Below, one piece after another: positions 12,737 to 25,947 of a stretch of DNA of 64,000 bases. Made by a program: the position numbers and the translations under genes. This DNA is from Siphonodentalium dalli (taxonomy: Eukaryota; Mollusca; Scaphopoda; Gadilida; Siphonodentaliidae), in NCBI GenBank assembly GCA_032622095.1, contig CP136064.1, positions 175,910,247 through 175,974,246 of the forward strand, given 5' to 3'. Position 1 is the stretch's first letter; each line of letters begins with the position of its first letter. The notes beneath the pieces were generated by a model. It did no database searches, was not told where the DNA came from, and saw only the letters and a list, made by a program, of their open reading frames with translations.

Positions 12737-13786
12737 TAGAGCTGGGACGGTTATGGGTTTTTCGTGACCGGTTATGAACGGCAAAAAAACGCGATTAACC
12801 GGTTAACCACATATTATAGGTACTATTATGGGTGGGTAAGCCCAGTATGCAGAACGGCGATGATTGTGATGCTCACTGACATGGTAAGTTTGAGAACGGC
12901 TCCTGCCCATTATACAAAGAAGTTGTCACCCATGACACACATAATCACATACCGGTACTGTAAAAACATATGTTTCGTGTTCAGTGACAACGTAGACCTA
13001 TGTGTTCCTACATGTGGCCAAACACAAAGAACTGGCCTCTTGGTTATGTAAACACACAGTGGGTATCATAATGGAGCAGAAGGGGGGAACTTGTCAATTA
13101 ACAAAAATGTCTTCCAAACTGCGTCAACTTTATTCACTCGAAACCAAAATATTCAAACACGTGCTTTTGTATACGTTTTTTAATTCGGCAAACCTCGTCA
13201 GATTCCGTCACCGTTTGCCCCCAGAGGTCACAGGTCGAGGAGTTCAGAATGCCGTTTTAGTAGAAATACAACTGCCTTGTCAGTGCTGTTAAATAATTAC
13301 TCACTGGCTTTTGTTAAACATGCAATTAGTCGCCATGTATGTAGACAATGGATGACGAATAAAGCGCCGGGCTTATTGTTTTCCTAATCAGTCCTAATCG
13401 GATTAAATCGGAACATTGATATAAACTATAGTCAGACTATAGATAACCCACATTGCCGCTTACATAATAACCAGGGCATTCCTGACTCCAAGCATACACT
13501 TTGTGAACAAGACGGCTGTCCTTTGATGTTTCGTTTTGACGTCGGCAGGCTGTGAAATGTAGCCTTCAAAGAGCCGACACACCGCGTTTGATGTTGTTCC
13601 GTCAATCTCGGATTCATTTTAATTGACGGAGACAGATTAACCCTCTTATAGCCAGTTATAGCTGACCATCACAGTGATCATACACTATAATAGTGATGTT
13701 ACGGTTAACCGACCACGGCAAATCCGTGACCGGTCACGGCCATAGTTGGTGGTTAACCGGTTAACCGCATAACCGTCCCAGCTCTA
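12737..13786. mobile_element. hAT-like non-autonomous element (1050 bp) with intact 8-bp TSD
   Basis: The TIRs are TAGAGCTGGGACGGTTATG and CATAACCGTCCCAGCTCTA, exact complements over 19 bp. The flanking GTAACCAC (12729-12736 and 13787-13794) is a perfect 8-bp duplication. Subterminal CCGGTTAACC words occur at both ends. Internal ORFs of 95-96 codons show no BED finger or hAT dimerisation motif, so it is non-autonomous. Confidence 0.92.
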
Positions 13787-13894
13787 GTAACCACGTTCAA
13801 TTTACCGCTAACCGCCCTCCACCGCGAAGTGAAAACATGAGTGAAAAGGCGGCCTGCGGGAATTCACTTCGAGATTTATACCTTGTTTTGTTTT

Positions 13895-14564
13895 TACACC
13901 CTCTTTAAAAAAAAAAGGGGGTATACTGTTTTGCACCTGTCCGTCCGTCCGTACGTCCGTCCGATGTCTGTTCATGTCATAACTTGAACAGTAGTGCTCG
14001 GATCTCAATGAAATTTTGTATAGCTGTTCATTACTATGAGGGCATTCAATAGAGGGTTACATCGTTTTGTTCGGATTTTCCATTCTGGAGTTATTCATCT
14101 TTGTTTATCTGGAAATGTTGGCTTTTTGGTCCGTCTGGTGTCTGTTCATGTCGTAACTTCAACAGTTGTGCTGGGATCTCAATGAAATTTGGTCTGGATG
14201 TTCACTACTATGAGGACATTAAAAAGAGGGTTCCAATGTTCTGTTCTGCTTTTCCATTCTAGAGTTATTCATCTTTGTTTATCTGGAAATGTTGGTTGTT
14301 TGGTCCATCCAACTTTCTGTTCAGCTCATAACTTGAACAGTAATGCTCGGATCTCAATGAAATTTTGTATGGATGTTCACCACTATGAGGACATTTAATG
14401 GCACATTCAAATGATTTGTTTTGTTTTTATTGTTCTATAGTTACTCATCTTTGTTTATATGAAAATGCTGGTGTTTGGATCCATCTGTCTGAGTATAGCC
14501 CTCATAAGTTATAGATATGCCCACACGAGGCGGTATGCACCGGACGACAGTCCATCTCTTGTTT
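13895..14564 (+). mobile_element. Helentron-like element, 'family 4'
   Basis: The 5' end is a poly-A hairpin (ACACCCTCTTT...AAAGGGGGTATACTG), followed by a TCCGTCCGTCCGTACG tract. Three ~177-bp core units follow, each with a CATAACTTGAACAG-type word, TCTCAATGAAATTT and CTTTGTTTATCTGGAAATG. The 3' end has a small stem (GGAC-GACA-GTCC) followed by ATCTCTTGTTT. Similar cores recur at 34762-35191 and 62441-62756. Confidence 0.7.
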
Positions 14565-15121
14565 AACTTGGTGTTGAAAAAAAAAATGCTAATTAACTTT
14601 TTATTACTGCCGACCTATATGTTTCACAATATACAGCAATTCAAATAAAAACAAAATCGTTTTGTGTCTGATATGTGCAATAATAATCAGTTGTTGATGC
14701 TTTATTGAATATTAAAACTTGGACATGGCTGTCGCAGATCAACATATTGTCAATTTCTGGGCAAGTAGCCGAATAAGTGGAATAATCTATATCAATTCCG
14801 GCTGGGGGTGCAAAACGAAACACGTGGTTTGAATAACTATTCTATTTCTCACGACAGAATCAGTGTACCAGTACTGGAATTGTCTTCTAATAATATTTTC
14901 AAATCCATCTGAACATACCAAAGATCTATTTATTGTGTCCAATTTCTGAATATTTATATTGATTGCGGTTTTTAATTCAACGTTGATCGAGTGGGAACAT
15001 AAAACAACGTGTTTGTAATTATGTTGCCAGTCGGAAGAGCTGGTCATTTGGGGGGGAGATTTTATGGAAGATCCGGACCAATCCATTGATAGCAGGATCG
15101 GGTCACTCAAGAGCCTCACCC
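14565..15121. other. Unassigned stretch with one uncertain minus-strand ORF
   Basis: A 110-codon minus-strand frame spans 14787-15119. No domain, signal peptide or membrane segment was recognised and no splice context supports it. I leave it as an ORF only. Confidence 0.3.
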
Positions 15122-15126
15122 AAATA

Positions 15127-15645
15127 AGGAAGATTTATCTCAACTTTACTTTGTAAAGTTTGAGCTATTGCCATGGCTTGGTATCCGTCGTCCGTGTGTG
15201 TGCGTCTGTCAACAATTTCCATTAACACAGGCTACAGGTTGTATCATGAAATTTGTTATAGCTGTTGACATTGACATGTAGATGGGAACGAGTCATTTTG
15301 AGGTCATTTGGCAAAAAAAACATGGCCGCTAGCGTACCACTCATCTTTGATTTCAATAGTCAATCCATTAGCACGGGCTACAGGTTGTACTCTTCATCTG
15401 ATCATCATGAATTTGTCATGGATGTTAATGTTGACATGTAGATGGGAACGAGTCATTTTGGTTTGGGGTCATTCGGCCATACAACATGGCCACTGGCAGC
15501 CATCTTTGATTTTACTCTTTGCATCACTAAACCTTTTGGCATGTGCTACAAGTCGTATCTTTGGTTGGATCATTATGACATTGGCATGTAGATGGGAACA
15601 AGGCAGTTTGGGGTCATTCAGCAAAAAGTCTTTCATGAATTGAAA
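15127..15645 (+). repeat. Family 1 element, 5' end and three units
   Basis: The 5' hairpin CTCAACTTTACTTTGTAAAG with TTTGAGCTATTGCCATGG is present, then CCGTCGTCCGTGTGTGTGCG, then about three core units. There is no 3' terminus, so it is truncated. Confidence 0.85.
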
Positions 15646-15971
15646 GTTACATCATTTATATAGTCTGGCTTTGGCAGCTGAACATCAAAGATGCATGATG
15701 TCATCACTGGTGTTCCGACACCCAGGAAGCACGTGCATTGAGTCATCAGCAAAGATCAATGCAATCGATTGCAATGCAGTTCGGCCTTGTCTTTTAACAA
15801 CTGTCTGACTGGCTGGATGGTATCATCGTGGGTGTATATATACACAAAACTGTCATGGATACTCGAGCAAGGCATACATGTAAATCTGAACTAGCAACAC
15901 GCCGTTGCCAAGTTAAATTGGAGTAAACTCAGTGGATAAAGTTCCTATGAAATCGCATCGAACTGGTTTTT
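15646..15971. other. Nothing recognised
   Basis: No repeat match, ORF or structured RNA was seen. Confidence 0.4.
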
Positions 15972-18038
15972 ATGTTTACCCATACCATAGTATGGTAAAC
16001 ATAGTGTCGTTGCCCGGATTGACCACTCGTCGTCCGTCCGTCTGTCTGTCTGTCCGTCTGTCTGTCTGTCTGTCCGTAGACACTTTACGAGTAATGCGAT
16101 AACTCAAATATTTTCTATCCGATCGAAACCAAATTTTGTATATGGGTTTCTCAGCCAAAAATACAGATCGAGTTCGAATTTGGGTTTGATCCGAGTTTTT
16201 GTTACAGAGTTATGGCCCTTTTTCAACTTATAATTCACGCATTCTGCCATAACTCAATCATTTTGGTATTTGAGTTTCACAGACCAAAATACAGATCGAG
16301 TCCGAATATGGGTTTGATCCGATTAATTTTAAAGGAGTTATGACCCTTTTTCGAGAATTTTTTTTTTTTTTTTTTAAATTAAATTTTTTTTAGATTTAGC
16401 TTCTTGCTAAATTTAGCATATACAAATATTAAATTTTGTTTGAACTTTAAATAACAATAAAAAAAAATATTAAATAATAAAAAAAAATTGACATTTTCAT
16501 TTATTTTAGTTTTATACGATTAATTAGGTGTGATATCCTGTTTTGAATATATGAAGATTTTATTGCAATAGTTTCATGTAATATAATGATATCAATAAAT
16601 TACATGTGATCATCCAACATCCAGAGTATATGAGAGGATTTTTATAGATGTTGTCATTCCAAGTGAAATCTGTTATGACATGAGTGATGACATATGATAC
16701 AGAGCTCTGGTGGGTCAAGCAAGATAAACAACACTGGTGGCTGGCTGTTTGTTTATTCTAACTGTCAAATTGATTAATGGCAGCACAAGACTGGTGTTTT
16801 TCCTATTCTTGAAATTTCATTACAGGGTGATATAAGGGCCCCCCTCACCTATATAAGTGTCTTCTAAATTCCATTAATTTGCTTCAAAAATAATTAACCC
16901 TTTCCAAGGTTTCCATAGACAACATGCTATAATGTACATGGACTCTTCCTCATATCTCTTAATATCTATTGGGTATCTTTGCACACTATTCACTTCTATC
17001 AATTTTGGTATTGACTGATTAATTGATTTTTGAAAAATATATTAACCCTTCAGACACGTGCTTTCAATTTGAAATTAAAACAACAGCTGATAGCCAATAT
17101 GATTTATCTATGCAATGGGAAACAGGCAGATAAATATACATGACTATTGTAAGTGAAGACTTGTTTTGAAAACTAATATGGTAGATGTTAGTATTTCCAG
17201 GAACTTTATTTTCCCATTTGTTCACATTTTCATGGTTGATTGAATTTTAGGGGCCACAGAGCACTTAGAAGATTAACATTGAAGGTTGTGGCTTTTAGTG
17301 CCCAAGCTACTTGTAAAACATTGTAATGTGTGAAACCATTCAAATGAGGGCTAACTTACTATCTTTTATATGAACGATTTAGTGGTCATAGGGGCCAACA
17401 TCCCCATCATATTATGTCTGTATAACATTATATAGATAATACTTTTGAATTGTATAAACTACATATATTTTTGAAAACCATACACCCCTGTTATGAAACA
17501 CTTAATCTTATTTAATACACAGGTCAGATCTGATCTTATATCTGTCCATATTTGATAAACAAATAACTGGGGAGAATGGGGGAAGGGGGGGGGGTAATTA
17601 AAGTACCATTTAAATACGAGATGGAATCCCCTACATATATGTCATTCTAAGCAATTATAATTTCTCTTTAGAAGTGAATAATAAATTTTGAATATCTGGC
17701 ATGTCAAAAGTGGCAAAGATAGGGATTTATCACTTTTGCTTCTAATGAGTTAACTTAAACTCCTAAACATGTCTTCCGAAATCACTAAACCATTGGATCT
17801 CACAGTGAGAGGTCCTTGTGTGAATAGGGACAGAGTTATGAGATTTAAAACTACTCCTCCCCAACCCAAATACTTTAACCCTTTCTTAAGACAAATTATT
17901 TGAGCTTTTGATTTCAAGTTGGGTACTGATATATGGATTAATTCCTGTGATCATATCTTTGACAAATTATCAGTTATGGCTAGTCGCTATCGCCAAGGTA
18001 TGGGTTAAACATCTGCCGATCGTGATCGGCCTCTCGTT
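15972..18038 (+). mobile_element. Family 3 Helentron-like element (i)
   Basis: The 5' end GTTTACCCATACCATAGTAT continues into GGTAAAC and forms a hairpin. It is followed by CCGGATTGACC, a (TCTG/TCCG)n tract at 16028-16078, and two core repeats. The 3' end has GGTATGGGTTAAAC, complementary to the 5' end, then the perfect stem GCCGATCGTGATCGGC and CTCTCGTT. Complementary subterminal repeats plus a 3' hairpin are typical of Helentron-derived elements. No Rep/helicase ORF is present. Confidence 0.82.
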
Positions 18039-20261
18039 ATGTTTACCCATACCATAGTATGGTAAACATAGTGTCGTTGTCCGGATTGACCACTCGTCGT
18101 TCGTTCGTCCGTCTGTCCATAGACACTTTACGAGTAATGCGATAACTCAAACATTTTCTATCCGATCGGAACAAAATTTTGTATTTGGGTTTCTCAGCCC
18201 AAAATACAGATCGAGTTCGAATTTGGGTTTGATCCGAGTTTTTGTTACAGAGTTATGGCACTTTTTCGACTTAGAATTCACGCATTCTGCCATAACTCAA
18301 ACATTTTTTATCTGATTGGAACCAAATTTGGTATGTTAGTTTCACAGCCGAAAATACAGATCGAGTTCGAATATGGGTTTGATCCGATTTATTTTAAAGG
18401 AGTTATGACCCTTTTTCGAAGAAAAAAAAGTTGATTTTTTTTTTTTTTTTTTTAGATTTATTTTTTACTTTTATAATAATGATAAAAAAAATGTTATTGA
18501 CTCTTTCATTTGTTTTCATTTAGATATTGATGATTATGATACAAGTTGATAAAAAGGTTCCCAATGTGTCCCTTTAAATATTCAGTAATGAACCCATAAA
18601 TTAATAGTGTTAATGTGCCATTACAGGACCGAGCCGTTTTTGCATACAGCACCGACCCCCCATTAATGTCAAGTAGCAGTTAAATAACAGAATTCCTCCT
18701 GATATCTGATAAAAAACACATGTGTAGTTCACAATATTGGAGTGTACTATATAGACTGACACTGGTTAATAGAATGTTATTTATTTGGTGATAGACTGTA
18801 TCCCACAGACCAGTTAATTATGATGGACAGTCTGTGAAAGATTTCCTGATAAAACAGTGCTTTTTAAAGTTTGCTGGATGCTGCATTGCACAGCTGAATA
18901 TATAACTCTACAGATGGTCTGAGGTCATTATAAATGTTATGGTATTAATAGAGATGCCAGCATCAATATAAACAATGTCTGTGATTTGTTGACAGCTCTG
19001 CTATATAATTGATATTAATGGGTCAGCAGTGAGGTGTCTTTATCTTGATGGGTGTTGTTGGTAGAATTTGAGATATTATCATTGTAAACTTAAATTGGAC
19101 TCTCTTAACCCAAGTATTCCATGTCCAGGTCCAGGGACCAGCCTAGACCATATTTTCAGGGCGAAATGACTTCGCCCTACTATAAAAATAAGGCGAAGTG
19201 GCCGTTCTATAGGGCGAAGTGAGTCTACAAAACTTAAATTGAACAGTACTACGACAGGAGTCGCTATAGAACGAAAATAGGAGAGATGTAATATGTCAAT
19301 TAAACTTATGAAACAATGGTTGAAATATGGAGTCTTTATGTTCACTTCATGACCCTAATAACTATTAATAATACCCAAACATAATTGTGAGAGGATAGCA
19401 GCATTTTATATCGTAATTGTGGGAGAATGACAAGATTTTATTTCATATTTTTCGGGTTTTTAAAAATGCCAACAATATTTATCAAACCGAAACAAAATGA
19501 AATCATGAACACCTTCACTGCGCTCTATTAGTAATCCCGTTTGAAAATTTAATATGCTTCACATCTGAATTTGTTTTAAAATTTCTTTAACCAAACTCCA
19601 TAGAGGGAGTGATGAACTGACACATTGTGAGAGCTGTGAGTTGTAATCTTCATTGTAAGGTGTGGTAATCACGGTAATCTAAAAATCACAACAACCAGAT
19701 TAACACTTGAGGCCCGACGATGTTTTCACAGCTGCCAGTAATCAGACTCCGTTGTCAACATGCTTCCAGATTGGAGCAATACAGGTGTTAATTGTTTTAC
19801 AACACCCTGATAGTGGAGTATTGTGTGCAATCACTGTTGACAGTTGTAAATTATCATAAATTATTTGGGGAATTTTGCCGATTTTCGTCAGTCAACTTTG
19901 GAATTTTCAGGGCGACTTGAACTTCGCCCGACTGCAAAAATAAGGCGAAGCGGACGGCGCTAGGGCGAAGAAGTCGCCCACGTCGCCCTCTCGGCTGGTC
20001 CCTGTCCAGGTCACCTTTTTCACATTTAACTCAAGTCTGTGGTGGTGCAGCATTACAGATGCTGTCCCAGTGCATTCTCTTATATAAATGCGAGTGACCC
20101 ATAAATTCCAATAATTTGTTTTATGTACATTTGTCTATAATAGTACATAACAGTATACTCTATAATTCAACATCAAAACTCTCATTTATGATTCCGATCA
20201 TAGTAATTTACTATTGCCAAGGGATGGGTTAACATCTGCCGATCGTGATCGGCCTCTCGTT
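18039..20261 (+). mobile_element. Family 3 Helentron-like element (ii)
   Basis: It starts with the same 5' hairpin directly after the CTCTCGTT end of element (i), so the two lie head to tail without spacer. Two core units follow at 18120-18420, then AT-rich DNA interrupted by a hAT-like element (19132-20004). The 3' end GGGATGGGTTAAC, the GCCGATCGTGATCGGC stem and CTCTCGTT close it. Confidence 0.82.
19132..20004. mobile_element. hAT-like non-autonomous element (873 bp) with intact 8-bp TSD
   Basis: The TIRs are CAGGGACCAGCC and GGCTGGTCCCTG, exact complements. The flanking TCCAGGTC at 19124-19131 and 20005-20012 is a perfect 8-bp duplication. Paired ACTTCGCCC / GGCGAAG blocks lie inside both ends. 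No transposase is present. It is nested in family 3 element (ii), so it is younger than that insertion. Confidence 0.93.
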
Positions 20262-20945
20262 TCATGCAGTCAGACTCATTTACAACATACTGCATGGCTA
20301 AGTTCTCAGAATTTTATTATTTTTAATTTTAAGTTGAACAGAAAACACTGTTGTCAGCTTGTTATACATAATGTTCATGAAACTTCACAATTGTGTTTAA
20401 CTATCGTCAGTTGTCCTTATAGATGATGCCTGTTAGATGTCGGATATATTTATATTAGCATTCATCTAAAAGCCCCGAAGAACACCCAGTAGTTAGACTG
20501 TTAAAATACCTGAGTCACATGACCCGATATTTGCCAATGCCATGCTAGAATGACAATAAAAAGATGCTGCAATTTGAAGGTTCAAAAATATATACCCTTT
20601 GTTCAATCAACAAACGTGAACGATAACAAATCAGGTATAACCAGTCGCGACTACAATGCAAACAGGTCAAGTATGTCACGTCTATTTATAAAACTGTGAT
20701 CTTTAGTTTACTGTGTCATCATCAACATGTGGCTTATTACCATTCGTGCGTTTATTGGTGATTAACATTCGTTTAATACAAGCTTTGTCTGCATGTGTAA
20801 TCATTAAATAAGATCAACCATTTCAGCACTAGACCAAATGATCAAACTACCAACAGTAAAATAAATAAATCAGTAATTCCCCAATGGTTGGTGTCCATAG
20901 TTGGTACACAAACATGGACAGAGACCATGTCAATGAACTCCTTTT
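20262..20945. other. Unassigned DNA
   Basis: No gene or repeat relation within the window was seen. Confidence 0.4.
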
Positions 20946-23834
20946 TATGTGTACCCATACCATGTACTGTAAAAGTACATTTATTCGTGGGGGTCCAATT
21001 TTCGTGGTTTCCGTGGTTGCTGCTAACCACGAAATTAAAAACCCCACGAAAAATTAATCTTCGAAACTAGATCGTTTTTGAGAAATAAGAAATGTCACGT
21101 GGGAGGTAACTCTATTGTCCCAGGGAGGTAACTCTATCAAACTGGGAGTACATTAATGAAAGAGTAGCTACGGTCTAATTACAATGTTTAATCACATACT
21201 TGCCATGTTTTCTTTTTCGAGATTGTTGACAGGAATTGGAGCCGAGTTTGTTGTCAACATAATCGTTAGCTACTTGCATAAGTAGAGCAGTAACATGATC
21301 CAAACTATTGTTCGGATCATGTAAATCAAGGAGTTGTAGGAGGACGAAAATCAATCTTACCACCTTGTAACCAGCTTTGAGAGACATATTTGCATTATTT
21401 GGGGTTGTATTTCATATGGTGCAGACAAATAGATGTTGGCTTCGGTAAATAATCCCCAGTCTCACACTGATTGTGTTGAGAATTAAGCGAGTACTTTCAT
21501 CTAGCTTTTGTATGCTTAAGTTAAGTAATACAATCCCGTCGTTAATATTCTCGATAGCCGGCAACAAAAGCTTATACACGGGACGTGCTAATTACGCCTG
21601 CGGTGCGGATGCGCAATTACCGATGGCTCATCGAGGTGTCTACACTTCTATCAGTTCGATTTGATTGTTTGTTATTGGGGATTTGGAGGTGACATTTAGC
21701 ACCGGCGGAACCACAAATTTACGAACCCACGAAAAAGTCATGAATGGCTGAACCACGAAAATTGATACCAACGAATTTAAAGCCATTCACAGTATGGTAC
21801 ACATAATGCCGACGTCCGGATCAACCATCCGTCGTTCGCCCGTCCGTCTGTCTGTCCATCTGTCTGTCTGACCGTAGAAACTTGCTATCCGATTCGATTA
21901 CTCAAATATTTTTTATCGGATCGTGTTCAAATTTTATGTACATGTTTATGATGACACACTCCTCACCTGTATACTTTTTGGTATCGATCGGTTGATTGGT
22001 TTAGAAATTATTAACACTTTACATCCGCACATAGGCATGAGCTATCCATCCGATGCTGTAACCAAAGTATTTTTTGTCTGATTTTTTTCATATTTGATAT
22101 GTAGGTTTATGATGACACACCCCTCACCTGTATAGTTTTTGGTATCGATTAGTTGATCAGTTTAGAAAATAATTAACCCTTCACACACATGCTATCCAAT
22201 GCATCTAAGTCAAACAATTTTCTTCTGATATGCCTCATATTTCTTACCTAGGTTTTTCTTAGTACGTCTTTATCTGTATGGTTTTTGGTATCGTTTAGTT
22301 AACCCTTTGTGCTCTTGTTTTTAAATAGAATTAATCCAAGCTGTATTGACTTTAATATTTTTCATCTGATCAGCACCAAATTTGGTACATATGGTCCTCA
22401 CCCCGAAATACAAATGAGGTTCGAATTTGAGTTTGATCGGGTATATTTTAACAGAGTTATGGCCATTTAAAATTAAAGTGACTGATAATGTAATTTAATA
22501 ATGCCTGCTCTGTAGGCTCTGTGAGAAGAGAAGCTCTCACATAACAGTCAGTGGATTATTAGCAATGTTTATCTGGACACTAGATAGAGATAAAATATCA
22601 TGGCTGGCAGAGTCTGTTGATAAAACCTGTCAAAACTGATTGATGACTCTCTGGCTAGTTCTGCTTTTCTGTGCAATTTTGAGTTAACCCCTTTGTTGTA
22701 ATAGGTTCATGACATTAGGGACTGGCTTATTGTATGGGTTTTGCTAAATCCAATGACATGCTTTTTATAGACTTTTTTGTGTTTATCAGTTCACTAGTTT
22801 GGGTCAGATTAACCTCATTCTATCCCATTTCATAACTCAAATATTTCCATTGATTATGTTTATAGTTCTTGGCATAGTTTATGATAACACACCCCTAACC
22901 TGCATAGTGAGGGTCATTTGGTTTATTTGCTTAAAAATATTAACATCCTCCACCAATCCTGTTGACACAATGTGATAACTAGATATTTTTCACATGATCA
23001 CTATATATATATATAATTGCATCCATGTTAATGATGATACATTCTTCACCTGTATAGATTTTGGTATCGATTGGTTTGAAGATATTAACCATAACTTTAA
23101 TTATATTTCCGCTGTTTACATTATATCTTTCCAATGTTCAGCTTAGAAGAAAATTAACCCTACCCATTCCATGGTCATACAGTATGCTATCCAATGTAAT
23201 GAATCTATTTTCAATCTGACCAATCTCATACTAGTACCTCTAGCTATCTAAAAATTCAGCATCAAAATATTTTATATCGAATCATTAGCAATCATTTTAT
23301 ATCCAGGTCTATACATCCCTCACTTGTACAGTTGTTCATGTATTGATTGTTTTTTAATGCAAATTATTAACCCTTTTCTCCCATCTAAATGATCCCATGA
23401 ATTTTTAATATGCAGCTAACACAAAACATAAGAAAAAAATAGCAATAATAAAAAAAACATAATATGTTATGTCTCACATTCCCATGTGATAAGCAAATAA
23501 ATGGAGTTGCTATGATGTTTATCTACTTAATATCTTAACTATTTTGTCTTTAACTGCTATGGTGTATCTTTCTGACTATGGATTTAGCTTAATTAGATTT
23601 ATCACTCTATAAGACATATCTGGTTGAAATCGAATGCCACATCCATGTTCCTATTGTGCTTATGTGAGCAAGGTGCCCAGTAAGTCTGATTCCACTTGTG
23701 ACCTCAATAGTAAGGTGTGAATTGTTGAAACTTTTCCACTCATGAAAAGGTTGGTGTAAGGATTTATTAAAATAGCTAATCGGTATCGCCAAGGTATGGG
23801 TTAAACATCTGCCGATCGTGATCGGCCTCTCGTT
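20946..23834 (+). mobile_element. Family 3 Helentron-like element (iii), interrupted
   Basis: The 5' arm ATGTGTACCCATACCAT is separated from its partner TATGGTACACAT by an 830-bp insertion (20965-21794). After it come the CGTCCGTCTGTCTGTCC tract, diverged core units (TTGGTATCGATTGGTT, TTAACCCTT) and the 3' end GGTATGGGTTAAAC, GCCGATCGTGATCGGC, CTCTCGTT. The compensating change T to G in ACCC-side GTGTACCC and GGTACACAT keeps the hairpin paired. Confidence 0.8.
20965..21794. mobile_element. TACTGT-TIR element nested in the family 3 hairpin
   Basis: The ends are TACTGTAAAAGTACATTTATTCG and its diverged complement ending CATTCACAGTA. Inner ATTTTCGTGG / CCACGAAAA(T) blocks make long inverted arms. 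A 70-codon minus-strand frame (21175-21387, begins MSLKAGYKVVRLIF) has no recognised domain. A non-autonomous MITE-like element is the simplest reading. Confidence 0.7.
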
Positions 23835-24949
23835 TGCAGATTGGCAAAAACACATCGCCTCCCGTCATTAACCTCTGTACAAAATGGGAGGTAGTGTCAC
23901 TGCGGTTCATTACTGCAGGTCACCACATTACTAGCATTCGTTACCACGAGTAACAGCAAACATTGCAGTAGGAGGTTGTGCAACCATGATTCGGCGGTAT
24001 CTCGCGGTATTGCACCAGAGTATTCACTCATGTACACCCCCGTTAAAGTAGGTTGCTTATTGAGATCATATCTGTATATGTGGTATGCTAAATCAAAACT
24101 GTTACAGTGATTTGTCAACAAACATCGCTAATCGTGTAGTAATTAAGTTGAGATATTTTATTCTGAATATGATTTTAATTATATTTTTCAATGCTTTTGA
24201 CCTTTTCCAATGTTTGCCATCTAGTTATGATTTAATTTTTGTATCTTATTGGATTTTTATTGGTAATTCCACTGTAACAGTAATGTTTACATACAAATGG
24301 TTTTTCATGCAAAATCTCTTTATTGGAAAGTTATTAGTATTGAACATAATAAAAAAAATCATCTATTTTTTTATGGTAGTTATTTGATGGACTTTCATGT
24401 TATTTCGCATGAACCCACTTCAAAGTCCCTTTATCTACATTCAGAATAATTATTGATTTGCCTATTGACAATCTATTCGATGCTAGTTATTTTGCTCCGT
24501 GAAGTTTACAGGCTTATCATTAAGATTTATATAACAATATGAGCAGCGTTTTCCTTCCACTATAGCAAATTTTCCTTGCCAGCATGGTTCTTGTGCTTAA
24601 TATCTTAATATCTTCATGACAAATGCTGTCTGTACAAGAGAGTGCTAGCCTTTGTTTATTAAGAGTAACATCACTGCTATTTACGAGGGATACCTATATA
24701 CTCCCCCATGACACATTTAGAATCAAACAATAACAGGTTTTCACACGCCTCTTTCGGAACAATGTGACGATCAGCAGGCCTTGAAGCCATGACAAAAGGG
24801 CTTTGAGAAAGAAGCTCTAATCAATGTTTTACTTATTGTTCTAAAAATGGTATTTTGTCTGAGGTAGGCGTTGGAGACAATTCCTATAGAGTAGAATTCT
24901 TCACTCCTCTTTTCAAATATCATTCACTGACGTGTTAGATTCAGACTGA
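23835..24949. other. Unassigned AT-rich DNA
   Basis: A 100-codon plus-strand ORF (24085-24387) encodes a hydrophobic, Ile/Phe-rich sequence as expected from AT-rich noncoding DNA. A 74-codon minus-strand frame (23897-24121) overlaps part of it. Neither is supported as a gene. Confidence 0.4.
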
Positions 24950-25270
24950 CATTCAAGGATTTGAAAAAAAAATAACAAAAATATTCTTGTTTACATTTCG
25001 GATAGCAAGGTAATATATGGCACCTACTATCGGGCTCAAAATAAAATATTCTTATTTATGTTTTTGGATGGCAATGTTCAGACTTTGACATTCAAGGATT
25101 TGAAAAAAATAACAAAAATATTCTTGTTTAAATTTTCGGATGGCAAGGTAATATATGACATCTACTATCGGGCTCCAAATTAAATATTCCTGTTTATGTT
25201 TTTGAATTGCAAGGTAATAAATATGATAAATGGTATCTACTCTTGGGCTCAAAAATTGTGGTTTGATGGA
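24950..25270 (+). repeat. Two-copy direct repeat, ~148 bp
   Basis: ATTCAAGGATTTGAAAAAAA, AACAAAAATATTCTTGTTT and AGCAAGGTAATATATGRCA recur in order at 24951 and 25099, with a partial third set of the ATTCYTGTTTATGTTTTTG part. The minus-strand ORF here is a repeat shadow. Confidence 0.8.
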
Positions 25271-25467
25271 GTCTGGCTCATTCACTTTAAATTGTTTCTA
25301 TTTTCACTGAGTTTGGTTTAGGTAATATAGTGGAGTCGCTTAGCACACAATAACAGAAGTATCGTTCACTTCCGGATTAAAGCACCAAACTTCGCACATA
25401 TATTGTCCACTATATCCCTGATCATAATCCAGCTGGTTCCAGCTTTCGGTTAAGTGGAATCTGTTAA

Positions 25468-25947
25468 AGGTACTCAATCCAATAAACCTCCTCTCAATTA
25501 CTATTTTAATGGCTTCGGGGGTCAAAAATATTTGATTCGAGTCGAGGAAGTCGCCCATCAAAGCTCAGATTTTTTAGATATCGATTTTAGAAATCTATTA
25601 TTTTTCATTATCGGGAATACTTTCTGGCCCAGAACTCAGTCAAAATTGCGTTATTATTACCACTTGATTTTAGAGTTATCCATCCTTGTCTGTTTGAAAA
25701 GTGTTTTGGTGTACACATCTCGCGCAGGTTACGAAACTGACGGCAATTATTAGTACTCATCTCGAGAAATTAACAAATTTCAAAAATCAATATCTAATAA
25801 CTCTGAGCTTTGTTTGATGGGTTCCTCGACTCGAATCAAATATTTTTTACCCCCAAAGCCAAAGAAATAGTAATATAGGACCCTCTGATCGGATTGTTGT
25901 TGTTGGAATCTGTTGAGATGGGGACCCTCTGTTCGGATTGAGTACCT
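25468..25947. mobile_element. TTAA-flanked MITE, AGGTACTCAA family (480 bp)
   Basis: TTAA at 25464-25467 and 25948-25951 flanks the termini AGGTACTCAATCC and GGATTGAGTACCT. Long imperfect inverted arms share TATTTGATTCGAGTCGAGG. A TTAA target is the signature of piggyBac-type (or Kolobok) transposases. The family is also present at 32744-33212 and 40641-41109, with left-end fragments at 9046 and 50099. Confidence 0.9.

Noticed and set aside
24085-24387. 100-codon hydrophobic plus-strand ORF as a membrane protein
   Set aside because: Composition (I, F, L, N, K) matches AT-rich noncoding DNA. There is no signal-like or family motif and no splice context.
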